From: Anopheles merus
Lineage: Eukaryota > Arthropoda > Insecta > Diptera > Culicidae
Direction of reading: 5' to 3'
Length of the DNA: 64,000 bases
Assembly: GCF_017562075.2 (NCBI RefSeq)
Contig: NC_054082.1
Coordinates: 62,836,322 to 62,900,321 of the forward strand
The notes under the pieces are model-generated. The model searched no databases and was not told the origin of the DNA. It worked only from the letters and a program-made list of their open reading frames with translations. Positions 1-11,729 of this stretch are shown one piece after another; position 1 is the first letter of the stretch, and every line of letters starts with the position of its first letter. A program made the position numbers and the translations under genes.

Positions 1-699
1 CGCCGGCATCTAGAACGTAAGCTGATTGTGAAACCGGTATACCTGAAAGTTCACTGGCAGTCCCTGGGGCCTGCCATCGAACTGAACGTGCTGAGCATTA
101 AGCATAACACTAAGCTTTTGCTTTCGTCTGTTGTGGATTACATAGATATGCTAAGCATCCTGCGCATGGTTGTGAGTGTGCGTGTGTCTGTCGTCAAATG
201 TAATTTCTTCCGGAATGTTATGATCCATCGGTCAAAGAAAGGAAGGTGTTCATGAAAAGCGGAAAGACGAATTGAGGCCCCTGAGGAGGGGGTACTGACA
301 CACAGCTGTTGGAAGATTGAACAGTATACTTAAATTGCCAGCGGATGGGGGGGGTGGCCATGGGACCCCTACGATCATCGGTCACAGGCCCTAAAATTGT
401 TGTCGCCATGGGGGGAGGGGAGGTGCAAATGGTTCTCCCGCCACGGAGCCCTAACGACCATCTTTCCGGGGACCCTTGTCGCTAATAATCTGTCCACTTG
501 TAGACATACGGCATACTACAGACTAAAAATCTTCGGCGACCGCCTAGTCCGCCAACCGTTAGGTCCACCGCTGGTTCATGACGGTGTTTTTTCTATCGTG
601 GAGGTGCATCCTTCCCCCTGCCTGCAGCGTATGCATCGAGCAGGAGACAGTGTGGCAGTATGCAAGTTGCACGCTGGATAGGAGCGGGCCCGCAACACC
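1..699. other. Unassigned sequence, no gene recognised
   Basis: Open frames here are short and resemble no family I know. A G-rich patch lies around 346-420. The stretch may be the diverged 5' part of the repeat that ends in the SINE-like tail at 700-870, but I cannot show this. Confidence 0.3.
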
Positions 700-838
700 G
701 CCATCATTCCGCACATCTGCATGCCCGTCGTGGGTTCTAACCGCGTATGAACCGTCCGCCGTAGCAAGGGCTGACTATCCGGCTACGTGGTACTCAAGTC
801 CTGAAAAGGCCGGCATGATCGCGTAGACTATTACGCCA

Positions 839-870
<32 letters not shown>
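700..870 (+). mobile_element. SINE-like remnant with TAA tail
   Basis: The segment around 719-795 is recognisably similar to the complete SINE at 52,364-52,578. Both share the CATGCCCGTC block, the tRNA-like B box (GGTTCTAACC at 733-742, matching GGTTCNANNCC), and a following GACTATCC block. It ends in ten TAA units at 841-870 rather than the GAA repeats of the other copy. The A-box side is not recognisable, so this is a diverged or chimeric tRNA-derived SINE. Pol III activity is unlikely. Confidence 0.55.
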
Positions 871-1300
871 GAACTTAGCAAAGCAGTCCACACACGGGGA
901 AGGTTTTTGTTTTGACTTTGGTGCTGCCGGGTCTACCGCTGTGGCGCGACAAATGCACGGAATTCACTCGACTAAAACATGAACCTACCGATCCGAACCC
1001 ATTCCAAGGCAATGCCGGTCAATCGGCGTCATGATAACTTTTCCAAACCAACAAGCCGCCAGATTCTGGACGGGCAGGTGCAGCACCATATGCGCGAAAG
1101 AAATTTGCTACATATCACACGCACGTTTGCTTCGATCGTGTGCCTTTTTAACACCCCCAACAGCAGAACCGATCGCAAAGATCGTGGTGCCAATCCGATA
1201 GTTGTGTTGTCTCTCAGGTAGCGAAATCGAAAATGCATGGACTTTGTAGCCGCAGCGGATGAAAATGTACGCATCAGAATCAAATAGTTTTGGGGTTTCC
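871..1300. other. Spacer without recognisable feature
   Basis: Only short open frames without family features. I see nothing further here. Confidence 0.4.
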
Positions 1301-1373
<73 letters not shown>

Positions 1374-1516
1374 CACGCACGCGAGCACGCACGCACGCAC
1401 ACATGCACGTACGCGTGTACGCGGGCAGGTACCCGCGAAAGCGCAAACGCAAGCACGCACCCACGAAAGCGCGAACGCAAGCACGCACTCCCCCCCCCAC
1501 CAGACCCCCCCCCTCC
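1301..1516. repeat. (AC)n microsatellite grading into degenerate GCAC and poly-C tracts
   Basis: Near-perfect AC dinucleotides fill about 1,301-1,376. They are followed by degenerate GCAC/CGCA units to about 1,488 and two C-rich runs (1,489-1,516). Apparent reading frames across it code only for His-Thr or Cys-Val repeats and are not genes. Confidence 0.95.
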
Positions 1517-2350
1517 CCGCATGATCGATTACGGCTACCGTATCGGTAGAACGGCTGGTTCAGCTTTCTTGTATCGCATCCTCATCCACAGCGTCGGGCA
1601 GGGTGGGGGATCGCGACATGATAGAGTGAACGGTCACTTTCCCCGCGCTGTGTGCGTGTGTGTGTCGAGACCCAAAACTGTTACTCCTGAATAAAAAAAA
1701 AATTATTGCCACTATACGCCGTGCTACATGATGCTTAGAAGGTCATTGAAGCATCAAACATGTTCTAATAAAAAAATATTAGATTAGTGTTAGACGTTCT
1801 CCTACGCTTGTTTTAAATAGGCTTCTTCACCCTCAGTTGGCAGGGGCATCGAATGGTCTCATCAGCAGCGGCACGAAATAAAATAATCCATCAATACACC
1901 GATAACACTTTAAATCCCAAAATGAACCAGCTTCTCCCGCATCGTCAAGGTCACACACGAATAAATAAATGCTAACACCCACCAATTACAATACACAACC
2001 GCAATGTACATATACACCAACGCATACACACTGATTAGCTGACGGCGAAAGGCACGGGCTGAAGCGCAAGTATAAGGCAAGGCAGGGAGGGGAAGGGAGT
2101 TAGAGGAAGAGGAGGAGGAAGGAATGGGCGCCAATAGTTTTGAATTTTTCGGCCGTTTTTTTTTGCTCCACCGTCTGAAATAGTTCATCCATTCCTTCAA
2201 CAGATGGCGCTCGTTCCGCACCTAAAAACTGCAATAAATACGCTGGCTATCGTAGTTTCGGCTGAAGTCCAGCGCTGTTTTTTGCGTATTTTTTGACACA
2301 AAACGACGCAAAAAACTACGCAGAAAACTGCTCGAATCTGCGCAGCGGGA
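1517..2350. other. Spacer, AT-rich, no gene recognised
   Basis: Short frames only. A GGA/GAG-rich purine tract lies at about 2,080-2,125. No TIR, LTR or protein similarity was recognised. Confidence 0.35.
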
Positions 2351-2509
2351 CTTTGATTCCAGATTCCACCACCTGATCTCTTTAATGCACCTTGGGATAA
2401 ATGTAAACAACACCGTGTTTTCGAGCAGGTACTCGAATCTAATTCTAGCTTTTAGGCTAAAATTTTCTAGACTGAAAATTGCAGGCTAGTTTTTTGTGTG
2501 GTTTTGTAT

Positions 2510-2512
<3 letters not shown>
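2351..2512 (+). repeat. Repeat R, copy 1 (lacks the SINE)
   Basis: This segment is the clear counterpart of 52,269-52,658. It shares the phrases around TGATCTCTTTAATGCACC, TTTTCGAGCAGGTACTCG and GCTAGTTTTTTGTGTGG. The second copy is interrupted by a SINE, whereas this copy reads straight through the site (about 2,426-2,445) and so acts as an empty site. The TG microsatellite starts at its right end. Confidence 0.75.
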
Positions 2513-2651
<139 letters not shown>

Positions 2652-2879
2652 TGTACACGCGAGTACTCATGTTTTTGCTCTTTCCTGGAACCCACATGTT
2701 CTACATTCTTCTGATTTTAAGCAACAAAAGTAGAACGGGAAGTAGAATGCTACTTCATATTCTATTTTCCTTACTACTTTCGAGCGTTTTGAATCGCTTG
2801 GGTATTGAGTGTGCACGTAGCGCATGGCAAGAGAGCGAAGAGAGCGACAATTTCTCGTGCCATTGTTATCACTTTTTTG

Positions 2880-3471
2880 TTTCATTGCTTTTCCATAAGT
2901 TGGGACTTGGGCGAAATTTAATATGCTGGTTAGAATCGTACCTTGTCAATCGATCGTATGCTGTATCTTTCTCACGGTGCCATTCAAGGTCTTTCATTGC
3001 ATTATCTGGTGTGCCACAAGGTAGCAACCTGGGTCCACTACTGTTCGTACTGTTCATCAACGACCTATCGTATGTAGTACCAGCAGCGAATCATTTAATG
3101 TATGCAGATGACATTAAAATCTACATGACGATAAAAAATGACACAGACCACTCCGAGCTACAACAATACCTTCTCGATTTTCACCAATGGTGCAATCGAA
3201 ACCGCCTGAGCCTCTGCATTGAAAAATGCCGAGTCATTTCATTCACACGAGCACGAGAAATTAAGAGCACCAGCTACACAGTTAACGGTTTACCAATAGA
3301 ACGCACTAATGCTATGAAGGATCTCGGAGTCATACTTGATTCAAAGCTGTCATTTGACCAGCAAACAGACGAGGTGATTACCCGAGGTAATCAATTGCTT
3401 GGCATGTTGTTTCGGATAACAAGAGATTTCAAAGACCCAGTCTGCATCAAAGCGTTATACTGTGGTATTAT
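2880..3471 (+). pseudogene. CR1 ORF2 reverse transcriptase fragment, upstream half
   Basis: The frame carries the palm/thumb part of a CR1-type reverse transcriptase. Visible motifs are SGVPQGSNLGPLLF, FINDLSY, the catalytic MYADD box (about 3,100-3,115), and the thumb motif KDLGVILDSKLSF, closely paralleling the CR1 copies at 16 kb and 38 kb. The finger domain, endonuclease and ORF1 are missing because of 5' truncation. The frame is open up to the MITE insertion at 3,471, where it was cut after the codons for Leu-Tyr-Cys-Gly-Ile. It resumes at 5,106. The part of the open frame before about 2,880 does not resemble the family. It cannot make a functional product. Confidence 0.85.
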
Positions 3472-3567
3472 CCCAGGTGACAACTGTTCTACATTTTTAG
3501 CTTAAACTCCTCGTGAACAGCTCGATTTAACCCATTGCCTCATATAAACGCTTGAAAACATAGATGT

Positions 3568-4657
3568 CCCAGGTGACAACTGTTCTACATTTTTAGCTTA
3601 AACTCCTTGTGAACAGCTCGATTTAACCCATTGCCTCATACAAACGCTTAAAAACAAGGATGTGTGAGTGAACAACAATGTGTTGAAGCGTTGATGTTTA
3701 TGTCAGAACTTCGGTAGAAGCCGGACAAACAAGAAGCTTGCAGTTTCGTCTCCGGTGTTCAACAACCAAAACACTGAGTAAGAAGAAAAAACGATCTATC
3801 CAGGAGTATCAGAATAGCGGAGAAACGCAGGGAAAGTAACAAAACAACGTGAAAGAGTATTTTATAATAAACTTTTTGTTTGATACGGATTGAAGATTAC
3901 GCATGTTTTGTTTTGTTCCGGTAGCTTGTGCACAACGTGATGACAATTCTCAAAATGGCTCCAGAAAAAACGCTTCACTCTGACGTTTCAACCCAAGTGA
4001 CATTTTCGAGCAGATTGTTTGCGTTTTTTGAGTTGCTGGAAGCTTAAAGTGCAGGCTTAAAACTGGCTTAAAGAGCAAGCGATATTGCAGAGTTTAAGCT
4101 TATTATAACAGTTGAAACGTCAGAGTGAAGCGTTTTTTCTGGAGCCATTTTGAGAATTGTCATCACGTTGTGCACAAGCTACCGGAACAAAACAAAACAT
4201 GCGTAATCTTCAATCCGTATCAAACAAAAAGTTTATTATAAAATACTCTTTCACGTTGTTTTGTTACTTTCCCTGCGTTTCTCCGCTATTCTGATACTCC
4301 TGGATAGATCGTTTTTTCTTCTTACTCAGTGTTTTGGTTGTTGAACACCGGAGACAAAACTGCAAGCTTCTTGTTTGTCCAGCTTCTACCGAAGTTCTGA
4401 CATAAACATCAACGCTTCAACACATTGTTGTTCACTCACACATCCTTGTTTTTAAGCGTTTGTATGAGGCAATGGGTTAAATCGAGCTGTTCACAAGGAG
4501 TTTAAGCTAAAAATGTAGAACAGTTGTCACCTGGGAACTGTTATAATAAGCTTAAACTCTGCAATATCGCTTGCTCTTTAAGCCAGTTTTAAGCCTGCAC
4601 TTTAAGCTTCCAGCAACTCAAAAAACGCAAACAATCTGCTCGAAAATGTCACTTGGG
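3568..4657 (+). mobile_element. MITE M2 nested in M1, TSD GT
   Basis: Same family and orientation as M1, inserted 96 bp into it. GT is duplicated at 3,566-3,567 and 4,658-4,659. It contains M3, and without it the element is 544 bp. Termini CCCAGGTGACA and CCCAAGTGACA (complement). Confidence 0.85.
3992..4535 (-). mobile_element. MITE M3 nested in M2, reverse orientation, TSD AA
   Basis: A full 544-bp copy in the opposite orientation to its host, which makes a large inverted repeat across 3,570-4,535. AA is duplicated at 3,990-3,991 and 4,536-4,537. It is nearly identical to M2. Confidence 0.85.
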
Positions 4658-5105
4658 GTGTGAGTGAACAACGATGTGTTGAAGCGTTGAAGTTAATGTC
4701 AGAACTTCGGTAGAAGCCGGACAAACAAGAAGCTTACCGTTTTGTCCTCAGTGTACAACAACCAAAACCTTGAGTAAGAATAAATAAACGATCTATCTAG
4801 GAGTATCAGAATAGCGGTGAAACGCATGGACCAAGAAAACAACATGAAAAGTGTTTTATAATAAACTTTTTGTTTGGTATGGATTGAAGAGTGCGAATTT
4901 TTTGTTTTGGGTCGGTAGCTTGTGCACAACGTGATGACAATTCTCAAAATGGCACCAGAAAAAACGCTTCACTCTGACGTTTCAACTGTTATAATAAGCT
5001 TAAACTCTGCAATATCGCTTGCTCTTTAAGCCAGTTTTAAGCCTGCTCTTTAAGCTTGTAGGAACTCGAAAAAGGCTAACAATCTGCTCGAAAATGTCAC
5101 TTGGG

Positions 5106-5567
5106 ATCCGCCCGGTACTCGAATACGCCTGTGTCGTCTGGAAGCCCTCAACCCAAAGACTTTCTGAGAGAATGGAATCGATACAGCGTCGCTTATCCCG
5201 ATACGCAACACGCTTGTTACCTTGGCCACCTGGCAGTCAGTTACCACCTTATGAAACGCGACTTCTGCTCCTTGGACTGCAACCGCTCCACATCCGACGC
5301 CGTACCGCACAACAACTATTTGTGGCTGGTTTACTGCAAAGTAACATCGACTGTCCTTCCCTACTCCAGCAGTTAAACTTTTACGCGCCTGCTGTTCAGC
5401 TTCGCTCTCGTCCGTTACTTGCCCTGAACCGTAGTCGAACTGGATATGGATCTAGAGACTCCCTCAACTCCATGATTAGGGTGTTTAACGAAGTTCGTCA
5501 TTTGTTTGATTTTGGAACCTCAGTGCAATCCTTTAAAAACTGCCTTAGAAGCGAATTATTAAGATGA
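5106..5567 (+). pseudogene. CR1 ORF2 C-terminal fragment, downstream half
   Basis: This continues the frame interrupted at 3,471. It begins with the codons for Ile-Arg-Pro-Val-Leu-Glu-Tyr, the conserved C-terminal block also seen in the 16-kb and 38.9-kb CR1 copies, and includes the LLGLQPL and RRRTAQ blocks. The frame is open to a TGA stop at 5,565-5,567 and shows no further damage, so the only lesion in this half is its separation from the catalytic half. The first in-frame methionine upstream belongs to the MITE and has no meaning. Confidence 0.85.
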
Positions 5568-5679
5568 TCTTACTACTTATTTTAATCTAATATTAGACTT
5601 AAGAACATTCACACGGATCCATTGTTATCCATTGAACGAGTAATAAACAAATTAAACAAATTGCGATAAGCGGCGGAGC

Positions 5680-5958
5680 ACATGTCGTTCTCGTTCTCTC
5701 TTTCCTACCTCATTCGTTCTCAAGATCATCACTGAGTGTCAGATACAAAGCTGAACGGTGAGCAAAACCATCATGCGAATTTATGTGATACGGCGCTTAA
5801 AGTGTTAACCATTGTAACATACTGCCACTACTATAAATCAATCATCTATTCTCCCTACCCTACTATATAAAACTATTATCTTTAAGATTTCGATTTGACA
5901 ATAAAGAGTTCTCTGCGTGCCCATTGAAGAGAAAGGGTGTTCTTTTTGCACTCCACTG
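5680..5958 (+). repeat. Probable LTR remnant with split primer-binding site
   Basis: The stretch has an AATAAA signal (about 5,901-5,906). If the Transib-like element at 5,959-6,934 and one CACTG are removed, it runs directly into TGGCGCCAGTAGG, a plausible gypsy-type primer-binding site. No partner LTR or gag was recognised downstream, so this is tentative. Confidence 0.4.
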
Positions 5959-6934
5959 CACAGTGGGCAACGGCCATACAAACGCCGGGATGAAAATCAA
6001 TTCCTTGTGCTATTGCAGTTTTTCGTCATTCTATACAATTGCTCTTACTATACAGGGCAGTCGTATACTAAAATCGTCAAGACAGCGAATAAGAAATAAT
6101 AATTATCGCTCACAACATTGTACTAATGCGTAGTAGTCAACAGCATTAACAACAATTGTTAGGAATTAAAACGAAGGCGGGATAAGTTTCTTACTGAAAA
6201 TGAATTTTTATAGTATTAGGCATTAGAAAAGTTGTGTTTTTCATGGTTGGGTTTGAAAGAAACTGATTCCTATCTAGCGACCTTTTTTGAACTGGTTTTC
6301 CTCTCTTCAGCTTTGTTTTTTGCCTGTTTGTTTCAAATGCCCGTTTATGACAGGTAGTTGGATACTGGTGGTGTATGGCTCATACAACAACACGTCAAAA
6401 TCGCTCGCGCTATTTTCAAGATAAAGCTTAATAATTTTCGGGGTCGCAGATGGTCGCAGCTAATTTTAACGACAATACGTAGGAAAAATGTTGATCTTTC
6501 TTATGATATACGACTCGCGAGTGAAATCGAGTCGAATCATAAAAAAATCACTCTCCAAAATGAAAATATCCAAAAATTCAGCAGTGATGTTTGGTTTTCA
6601 ATCATTTATGAACTTCAAAAACAAGTTTTTGCCAAATATTCATACATAACATCAAAGTATGACAAAAAACCTTTCCAACAACACATTAATTATCAAATCT
6701 AACAATCATGTACTACAATATGATGGTTTATGTCCAATCGAAAAATAGCTTAAATTTGGGACAAAAAACACAAAGTTTGTACTTTGATGGCCTATAGCTC
6801 AGTAAGTTTAAGATAAAAACGTAAAATATTTTGGTTTCAACTAAGTTTAAGTATCTTTTTTAAGAAAATGTTTATGGTGTTAACCTTCGACAAAGTTGGT
6901 TTTTCGATTTTTATACAGGCATTTGCCCAATGTG
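5959..6934 (+). mobile_element. Transib-like non-autonomous element A, TSD CACTG
   Basis: 976 bp with termini CACAGTGGGCAA (left) and CACATTGGGCAA (right, complement), flanked by the 5-bp duplication CACTG (5,954-5,958 and 6,935-6,939). A 5-bp duplication and a CACARTG-type heptamer are features of the Transib superfamily, relatives of RAG1. After the heptamer, a GGGAT/AAAAATC-like block follows at 26 bp on the left but 15 bp on the right. The interior holds only a meaningless 114-codon frame (6,358-6,702), with no transposase. Confidence 0.7.
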
Positions 6935-6939
6935 CACTG

Positions 6940-7960
6940 GCGCCAGTAGGACGTTGCACATTTAAAGCATTTTAACATTTATCAGGATTTAAAGCGTCAT
7001 CAAGCTAGTACTTCAGTATTTTGAGCTTAAAAACTCTCAAATAATTTGTTAACTAAAATAGGAAACTGCATAAATGCTAATACGCATATTATTATAATAA
7101 TAATATATTATAATATATTATAATATTATAATAACACAAACACAATAGATCTTTCGTAATATAAGGACAAAAAGCATATTTTACTGTATATAGCCATCAG
7201 AACGGCATCGTATTCTCTATATTTTTAAAACTCACCGCTTATTCGTACAGGTTTATGATACCGTTTGCTTAGGTTTCTCGATCTCATCGATCGATTTTTA
7301 GTTGTGCCACGTTCAATTGCTAACTATCGACTGACTTATTTTGGTTTTAACGGTTTTTATCGGCGTGCACCAGCACTGCTAAAAAATCGTTAAAAGTTTT
7401 AAATCATAATTACGCCGGACAATACACTTACAACTGTCTTTATATTAAACACCACTTCATTCTAACCTTTTTATTCTTCACTGTTGATACACACTTCACA
7501 CTCATGTCGTGGTAGTACACTTGTGTCCCACACTTGCAGGGGCCACAGTGTTGACGAGCAGATTTTTTTTGCACACATTGATAATTATCCATAACCGAAA
7601 GAGCTGCCGATAAACTGATGTTTTCAACTGATGTGCTATCTCGCCTTACTTAACTAAAAGAGCGGGAAGGTAAGGTTTTTTTACATTTTTTTGTCCTTTC
7701 ATTTTAAATCTCTGCGCTATACAGTTCGATCTCACCAATTGAACTACGAGTGCATGATAACCATTGAGGTTTTATATAATAGCTTACCTTTTTTATGTGA
7801 AATAAAACTAGAATTTTTCCACATAGACTATATGTAATTTTTTTGCATTTTTAATATAAAATCATGCTTTTCAATTTAACTGACTGTAAACTTTAGTGTA
7901 TCCAACTTGAGAACATGCTTACTATCAATCGTGCAACTATAGAGTTTCGACCGTACATCA
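6940..7960. other. AT-rich spacer, no gene recognised
   Basis: Contains a palindromic TATTATAATA tract at 7,085-7,135. No protein similarity or element ends were recognised. Confidence 0.35.
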
Positions 7961-7964
7961 GGAA

Positions 7965-8262
7965 ATTTTTGCACACTTGCATAGTTGACATCGAACGTCC
8001 ACAAGAGAAACCTACGTTTTTCGCACACTTGCTTAGTTGACATCGAACGTCGGCAAGAGGAACCAAACCACACCGTATATGTGCGGTGATTTTTCGCACA
8101 CTTTCATATTCGGCGCGGTGAGCATCAGCACAGAGAATCAATACCGCACCGTATGCGTGTGGTGATTTTTCGCACACTTTCATAGTCGACGCGGTGAGCA
8201 CCCGCACGGAGAATCAATACCGCACAGTTAGCACAGTAATTAGCACAGTACCGTGCGGAAAA
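7965..8262 (+). repeat. Four imperfect tandem units starting TTTTTCGCACACTT
   Basis: Units start near 7,965, 8,017, 8,090 and 8,166, with lengths of about 52-90 bp. The first two share a GTTGACATCGAACGTC block and the last two share a CGCGGTGAGCA(C/T)C block and AGAATCAATACCGCAC. Spacing and sequence are too irregular for a CRISPR array. Confidence 0.7.
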
Positions 8263-8351
8263 ATCATTTTCATTCGTCTAGCTGTGCGATACTCTTTGAC
8301 TCAGAGTAAAGATCGGAATGAATCACTCAGTTCTGATTCAATTCGCCCATG

Positions 8352-10365
8352 TCTACATGGAACCACAGCTTCGATGCTAACAACTTGTTCGGCATAGCTC
8401 CACGCGATACAATATCGGCAGGATTGTCAACGCCCTTCACGTGCATCCATTTGTAGCCATGCGTCAATTCCTGAATCTCGGATACCCTGTTCGCTACGTA
8501 CGTAGCCCAAGAATGGGATGGTGCTCGAATCCAATGCAGCACGATTGTCGCATCAGTCCACATAAAGGTTTCCACGTCTGGAATTCTCAACGCTTGGCGT
8601 ACCACTTTCTGCAACCTTGCTGCCAGTAATGCTCCACAAAGTTCTAACCGGGCCAAACTGACTCTTTTCAGCGGCGCAGGACGAGACTTTGAGCAAGCAA
8701 CTCAACTACCACTTCCCCGCTGCTACCAATCGTTCTAACATACACGCATGCCCCATAAGCGGCTTCAGTTGCATCCGAAAAGCAATGTAGTTGAACAGCA
8801 ACAGGACTACATGTACTACAGCGTGGCGCGAAAACTTAACCTCCTTCAGCAACACGAGTTGTGATTGAAAAGGATACCATCGTTCTTGCATGACAGCCGG
8901 TATTTCTTCATCCCATTCATTAGTTGCCAACCACAACGATTGCATATTTATCTTGGCCCAAGATGTCACATGAGCCACCAGCCCCAAAGGGTCGTATATA
9001 TGCGCTACTAAAGAGTAAACCTTTCTACGGGACCAGCTCTCGTTGTTCATCTGAATGTTCAAGTCTATGTACAGTTGGTCCGATTCTGGTAGCCACGCGA
9101 TACCTAGAGTTTTTACTGGCTCTTCTGGAACTTCAAACATTTTAACATTGGATGTTGCTCTGTCTTCCGCTGAAACGCTAGACAAAATATCTAGAGGCAC
9201 CACCAATGTAGTCATCGACATAGAAGTCCTCTAACAACGCCTGTCTCGCCAAAGGAAAGTTTTCCCCTTCATCAATTGCCAATTGCTGCAGTACTCGAAT
9301 GGCCAGAAAGGAAAACGGGGCAACTCCAAATGTGACACGCTGCAACTCGTAGACTTCGATTGACTCAACAGATGACCATCGCCACAATACACGTTGAAAA
9401 CGTGTATCGTGGGGATGCACCTTGACTTGCAGATACATCTGTTTTATGTCTGCCACTAATGCCACGCTCCTCATCCGAAATTTCAGCAACAACGCCAACA
9501 AGTCGTCGCGAATCACAGGACCAGTCATTAACAAATCATTAAGAGACTTACCACCGTCGATAAAGGCCGATCCATCAAACACAGGTCGTACCTTTGTACT
9601 GGTACTGGACGCCTTGATTACCGGATGATGCGGTAAGAAATAATGACCATGAGCTACCTCAGAATCAGGGTTCGCAGCCACCTTGACTAACATCCCTTTG
9701 TCGATGTAGTCGTTAATAACTTTGTTTCAACAAATCGTATACTTTTGCTTCAACCATGGTTCCCGATTGAAACGCCGTTCTAACTGCAAGAACCGTTTTC
9801 TCGCTATCGCACCGGACGGTTCCAATTGGCTCTGTAAGTCACACTTAAATGGCAGCTTCACTATATATCTCCCTTCACTATCCCGCTGATTAGTTTGCAC
9901 AAAATGTGCTTCGCAATCCCTTTCCTCCTGACTATGCTGAAGCGGCTCACATATTTCTTCAATAACACAAAAACGCTCAATTAAATCGTTCAACCTAGTA
10001 CACGTGCCACAAGTAACATAATTGCTACCTTCAGAAGCCAGCGGAATTTTCCCAGTTGCAACCCATCCAAAAACAGTGCAAAGAAATGTTGGGAGCGCTG
10101 GTAGCTCGAGCCTAATTTTACCACGGTTGTCCGGTTTCAAACAAGTCGCGTAAAATTTGGAGCCCAACAATAAATCCACTTCAGCATCACTATCGAAATT
10201 AGGATCCGCAAGCACAAAATTCATCGGAAGATTCTGCCTGCTAATTTGTTTTCCAGTTACCGGCCTGTAGCTATAAATTCTCGGCAACACTAGAAACTGC
10301 ATACGTTCTTGACAGTTACAACTTCTGGAACGTATGACAGTCGTTACCGACGTCGTTATGTCCAC
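8352..10365 (-). pseudogene. BEL 1 pol remnant: RT and RNase H
   Basis: Successive minus-strand frames (9,727-10,365; 9,178-9,693; 8,706-9,221; 8,352-8,656) carry BEL/Pao pol in order. First comes the post-protease linker with the ADPNF block, then the RT with PHHPVIKASS, VFDGSA, ADIKQMYLQV and the catalytic YVDD (about 9,210), then the KTLGIAW connection, and last the RNase H region with LELCGALLAARL and DNPADIVSRG. The pieces lie in different frames, so several frameshifts and stops have accumulated. The sequence stops matching inside RNase H at about 8,352, where integrase should follow. It is clearly non-functional. Confidence 0.85.
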
Positions 10366-10490
10366 TTTCGAATGTCAAACTCCCGATAATGCCGTTTTAC
10401 TTTCGTACTGCGGTAACTTAAGCCGCGCAGCCAAGCCCTTTGTCATCAGGTTCACCTGAGACCCACTATTGATCAATGCTCTTGCCGCAA

Positions 10491-11729
10491 TCATTTGTTA
10501 CCACACGCACGCACACTCACTATCGCCGTTGACAATAACACAGAAGTGCACTCTCTGTTCGATGACGCGTTCACCAACACATTTTGCGTGCCACTGGTAG
10601 ATGGAATTTCTTCACGCACCGACGGACCGATCGTTTCACTTACATTTTCATCTTGCAGAAGGGAATGATGTTTACGATTGCAAATATTGCATCGCGCACG
10701 TAACCAACACTTTGCTTGAAAATGCCCTTGCCTCAAACAATTAAGGCAAAGTATCTTAGCTTCAACCACTGCACGACGACGCGGCAACGTCAAACTACGA
10801 AACGAGTCACAATTTTCCACCATGTGCTATCTATCACATTTTGCGCACTTTGCTTCTGCTGCCACATTCGACGTAACACGACGTTCACTTGTAGATTTGC
10901 CAGCCGCCATTGACCTATCCACAGGAAACGCGTCCATTATGTGCGTCTGTGTGCGCAAAAAGTTTAACAAATCCGTCACCGTTTTTTGCTCACTTTCTTC
11001 AACGTGCCTTTCCCACTTTTGTTGGGTGCTTTCGTCCAACATTGAAATGATTATCTGAATAATCAAACATCCCCACTGTTCGGTCACTTCACCTAGTTGC
11101 TTTTTAATTTTTAAGTTCCTCTCGAAACATTCGATAAGTCCATGAATACCCACCGTGTTCATGAATTTCATCCGTGGCCATTGTAGCATCGCGTTAACAT
11201 GACGCTTTTTCAAAATATATTCGTTAGAATATCGCTTTTTCAAAACATCCCAAGCCACGTCATAATTCGCATTGCAGGCTTGCAAAGTATCCACCACTTT
11301 CAGCCCTTCACCTTTCAGAGAACCCTACAAATAAAGCATCTTTTCAACCTGTGACAATTTCTCGTTCCCATGAACAGTAACAACAAACATGTCGTGATAC
11401 GGGAGCCATTCGTCATATTTTCCGGAAAATTGAGGAAGCGTCAACTGAGGCAAACGAACACTACTATAATCATCGCACACGCGATTTCGAGCCAAAACTT
11501 GAAACTCCCCCCTACGCTCGTTCAATAGATCGAGACGAGGCGTCAATTCTGGGAAATCACTCTCTTTGTACTGAGCCAAAAACGTGTCGATTCTTGTCAA
11601 CGATTGCACGACTCGGTCGCGCTCGTGCTTTAGGATAATCATATCCAGTTCTTCTGCTTGTGTGTGTTGCATTGTATTGTTCGAACCCGACGCGTCAGAG
11701 AAACCGGCAAAATCTTCACTAACCGACAT
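10491..11729 (-). pseudogene. BEL 1 gag remnant with zinc knuckle
   Basis: Three minus-strand frames make a BEL-type Gag. The start is probably the ATG at 11,727-11,729, 33 codons before the KHERDRV block. The LPQLTLPQFSGKYDEW block is the conserved BEL Gag signature. The next frame (10,827-11,297) has YDVAWDVLKKRYSNEY, closely matching the equivalent part of BEL 2. The last (10,491-10,823) has CCHC-type knuckles (CLNCLRQGHFQAKC and CNICNRKHH). An in-frame stop near 11,325 and frame changes at about 11,300 and 10,825 break it. Confidence 0.8.

Larger units (their letters stand above)
3472..5105 (+). mobile_element. MITE M1 (outer copy), TSD AT
   Basis: Termini are CCCAGGTGACA (left) and the complement of CCCAAGTGACA (right). 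It is flanked by AT at 3,470-3,471 and 5,106-5,107, and removing it with one AT restores the CR1 frame exactly. It contains M2, and without M2 and its duplication it is 542 bp. No coding capacity. Superfamily not assigned: 2-bp duplications of varying sequence exclude TA-specific Tc1/mariner. Confidence 0.85.
2880..5660 (+). mobile_element. CR1-clade non-LTR retrotransposon, 5'-truncated, split by MITEs
   Basis: Two pieces of one ORF2 are separated by a 1,634-bp MITE stack. The 5' end is truncated inside the reverse transcriptase domain, around 2,880. After the stop at 5,565-5,567 there is an AT-rich 3' UTR ending near TAATAAACAAATTAAACAAA (about 5,640-5,660). 5' truncation is usual for this class. 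No target-site duplication was identified. Confidence 0.8.

Noticed and set aside
1290..1694. Open frames across the CA and TG microsatellites
   Set aside because: They code only for dipeptide repeats and arise because simple repeats lack stops in several frames.
3472..4535. A long palindrome acting as a foldback element
   Set aside because: The inverted repeat is explained by insertion of M3 in reverse within M2, each with its own 2-bp duplication.
7965..8262. CRISPR-like array
   Set aside because: Units are irregular in length and similar throughout, with no constant repeat and unique spacers; the genome is eukaryotic.
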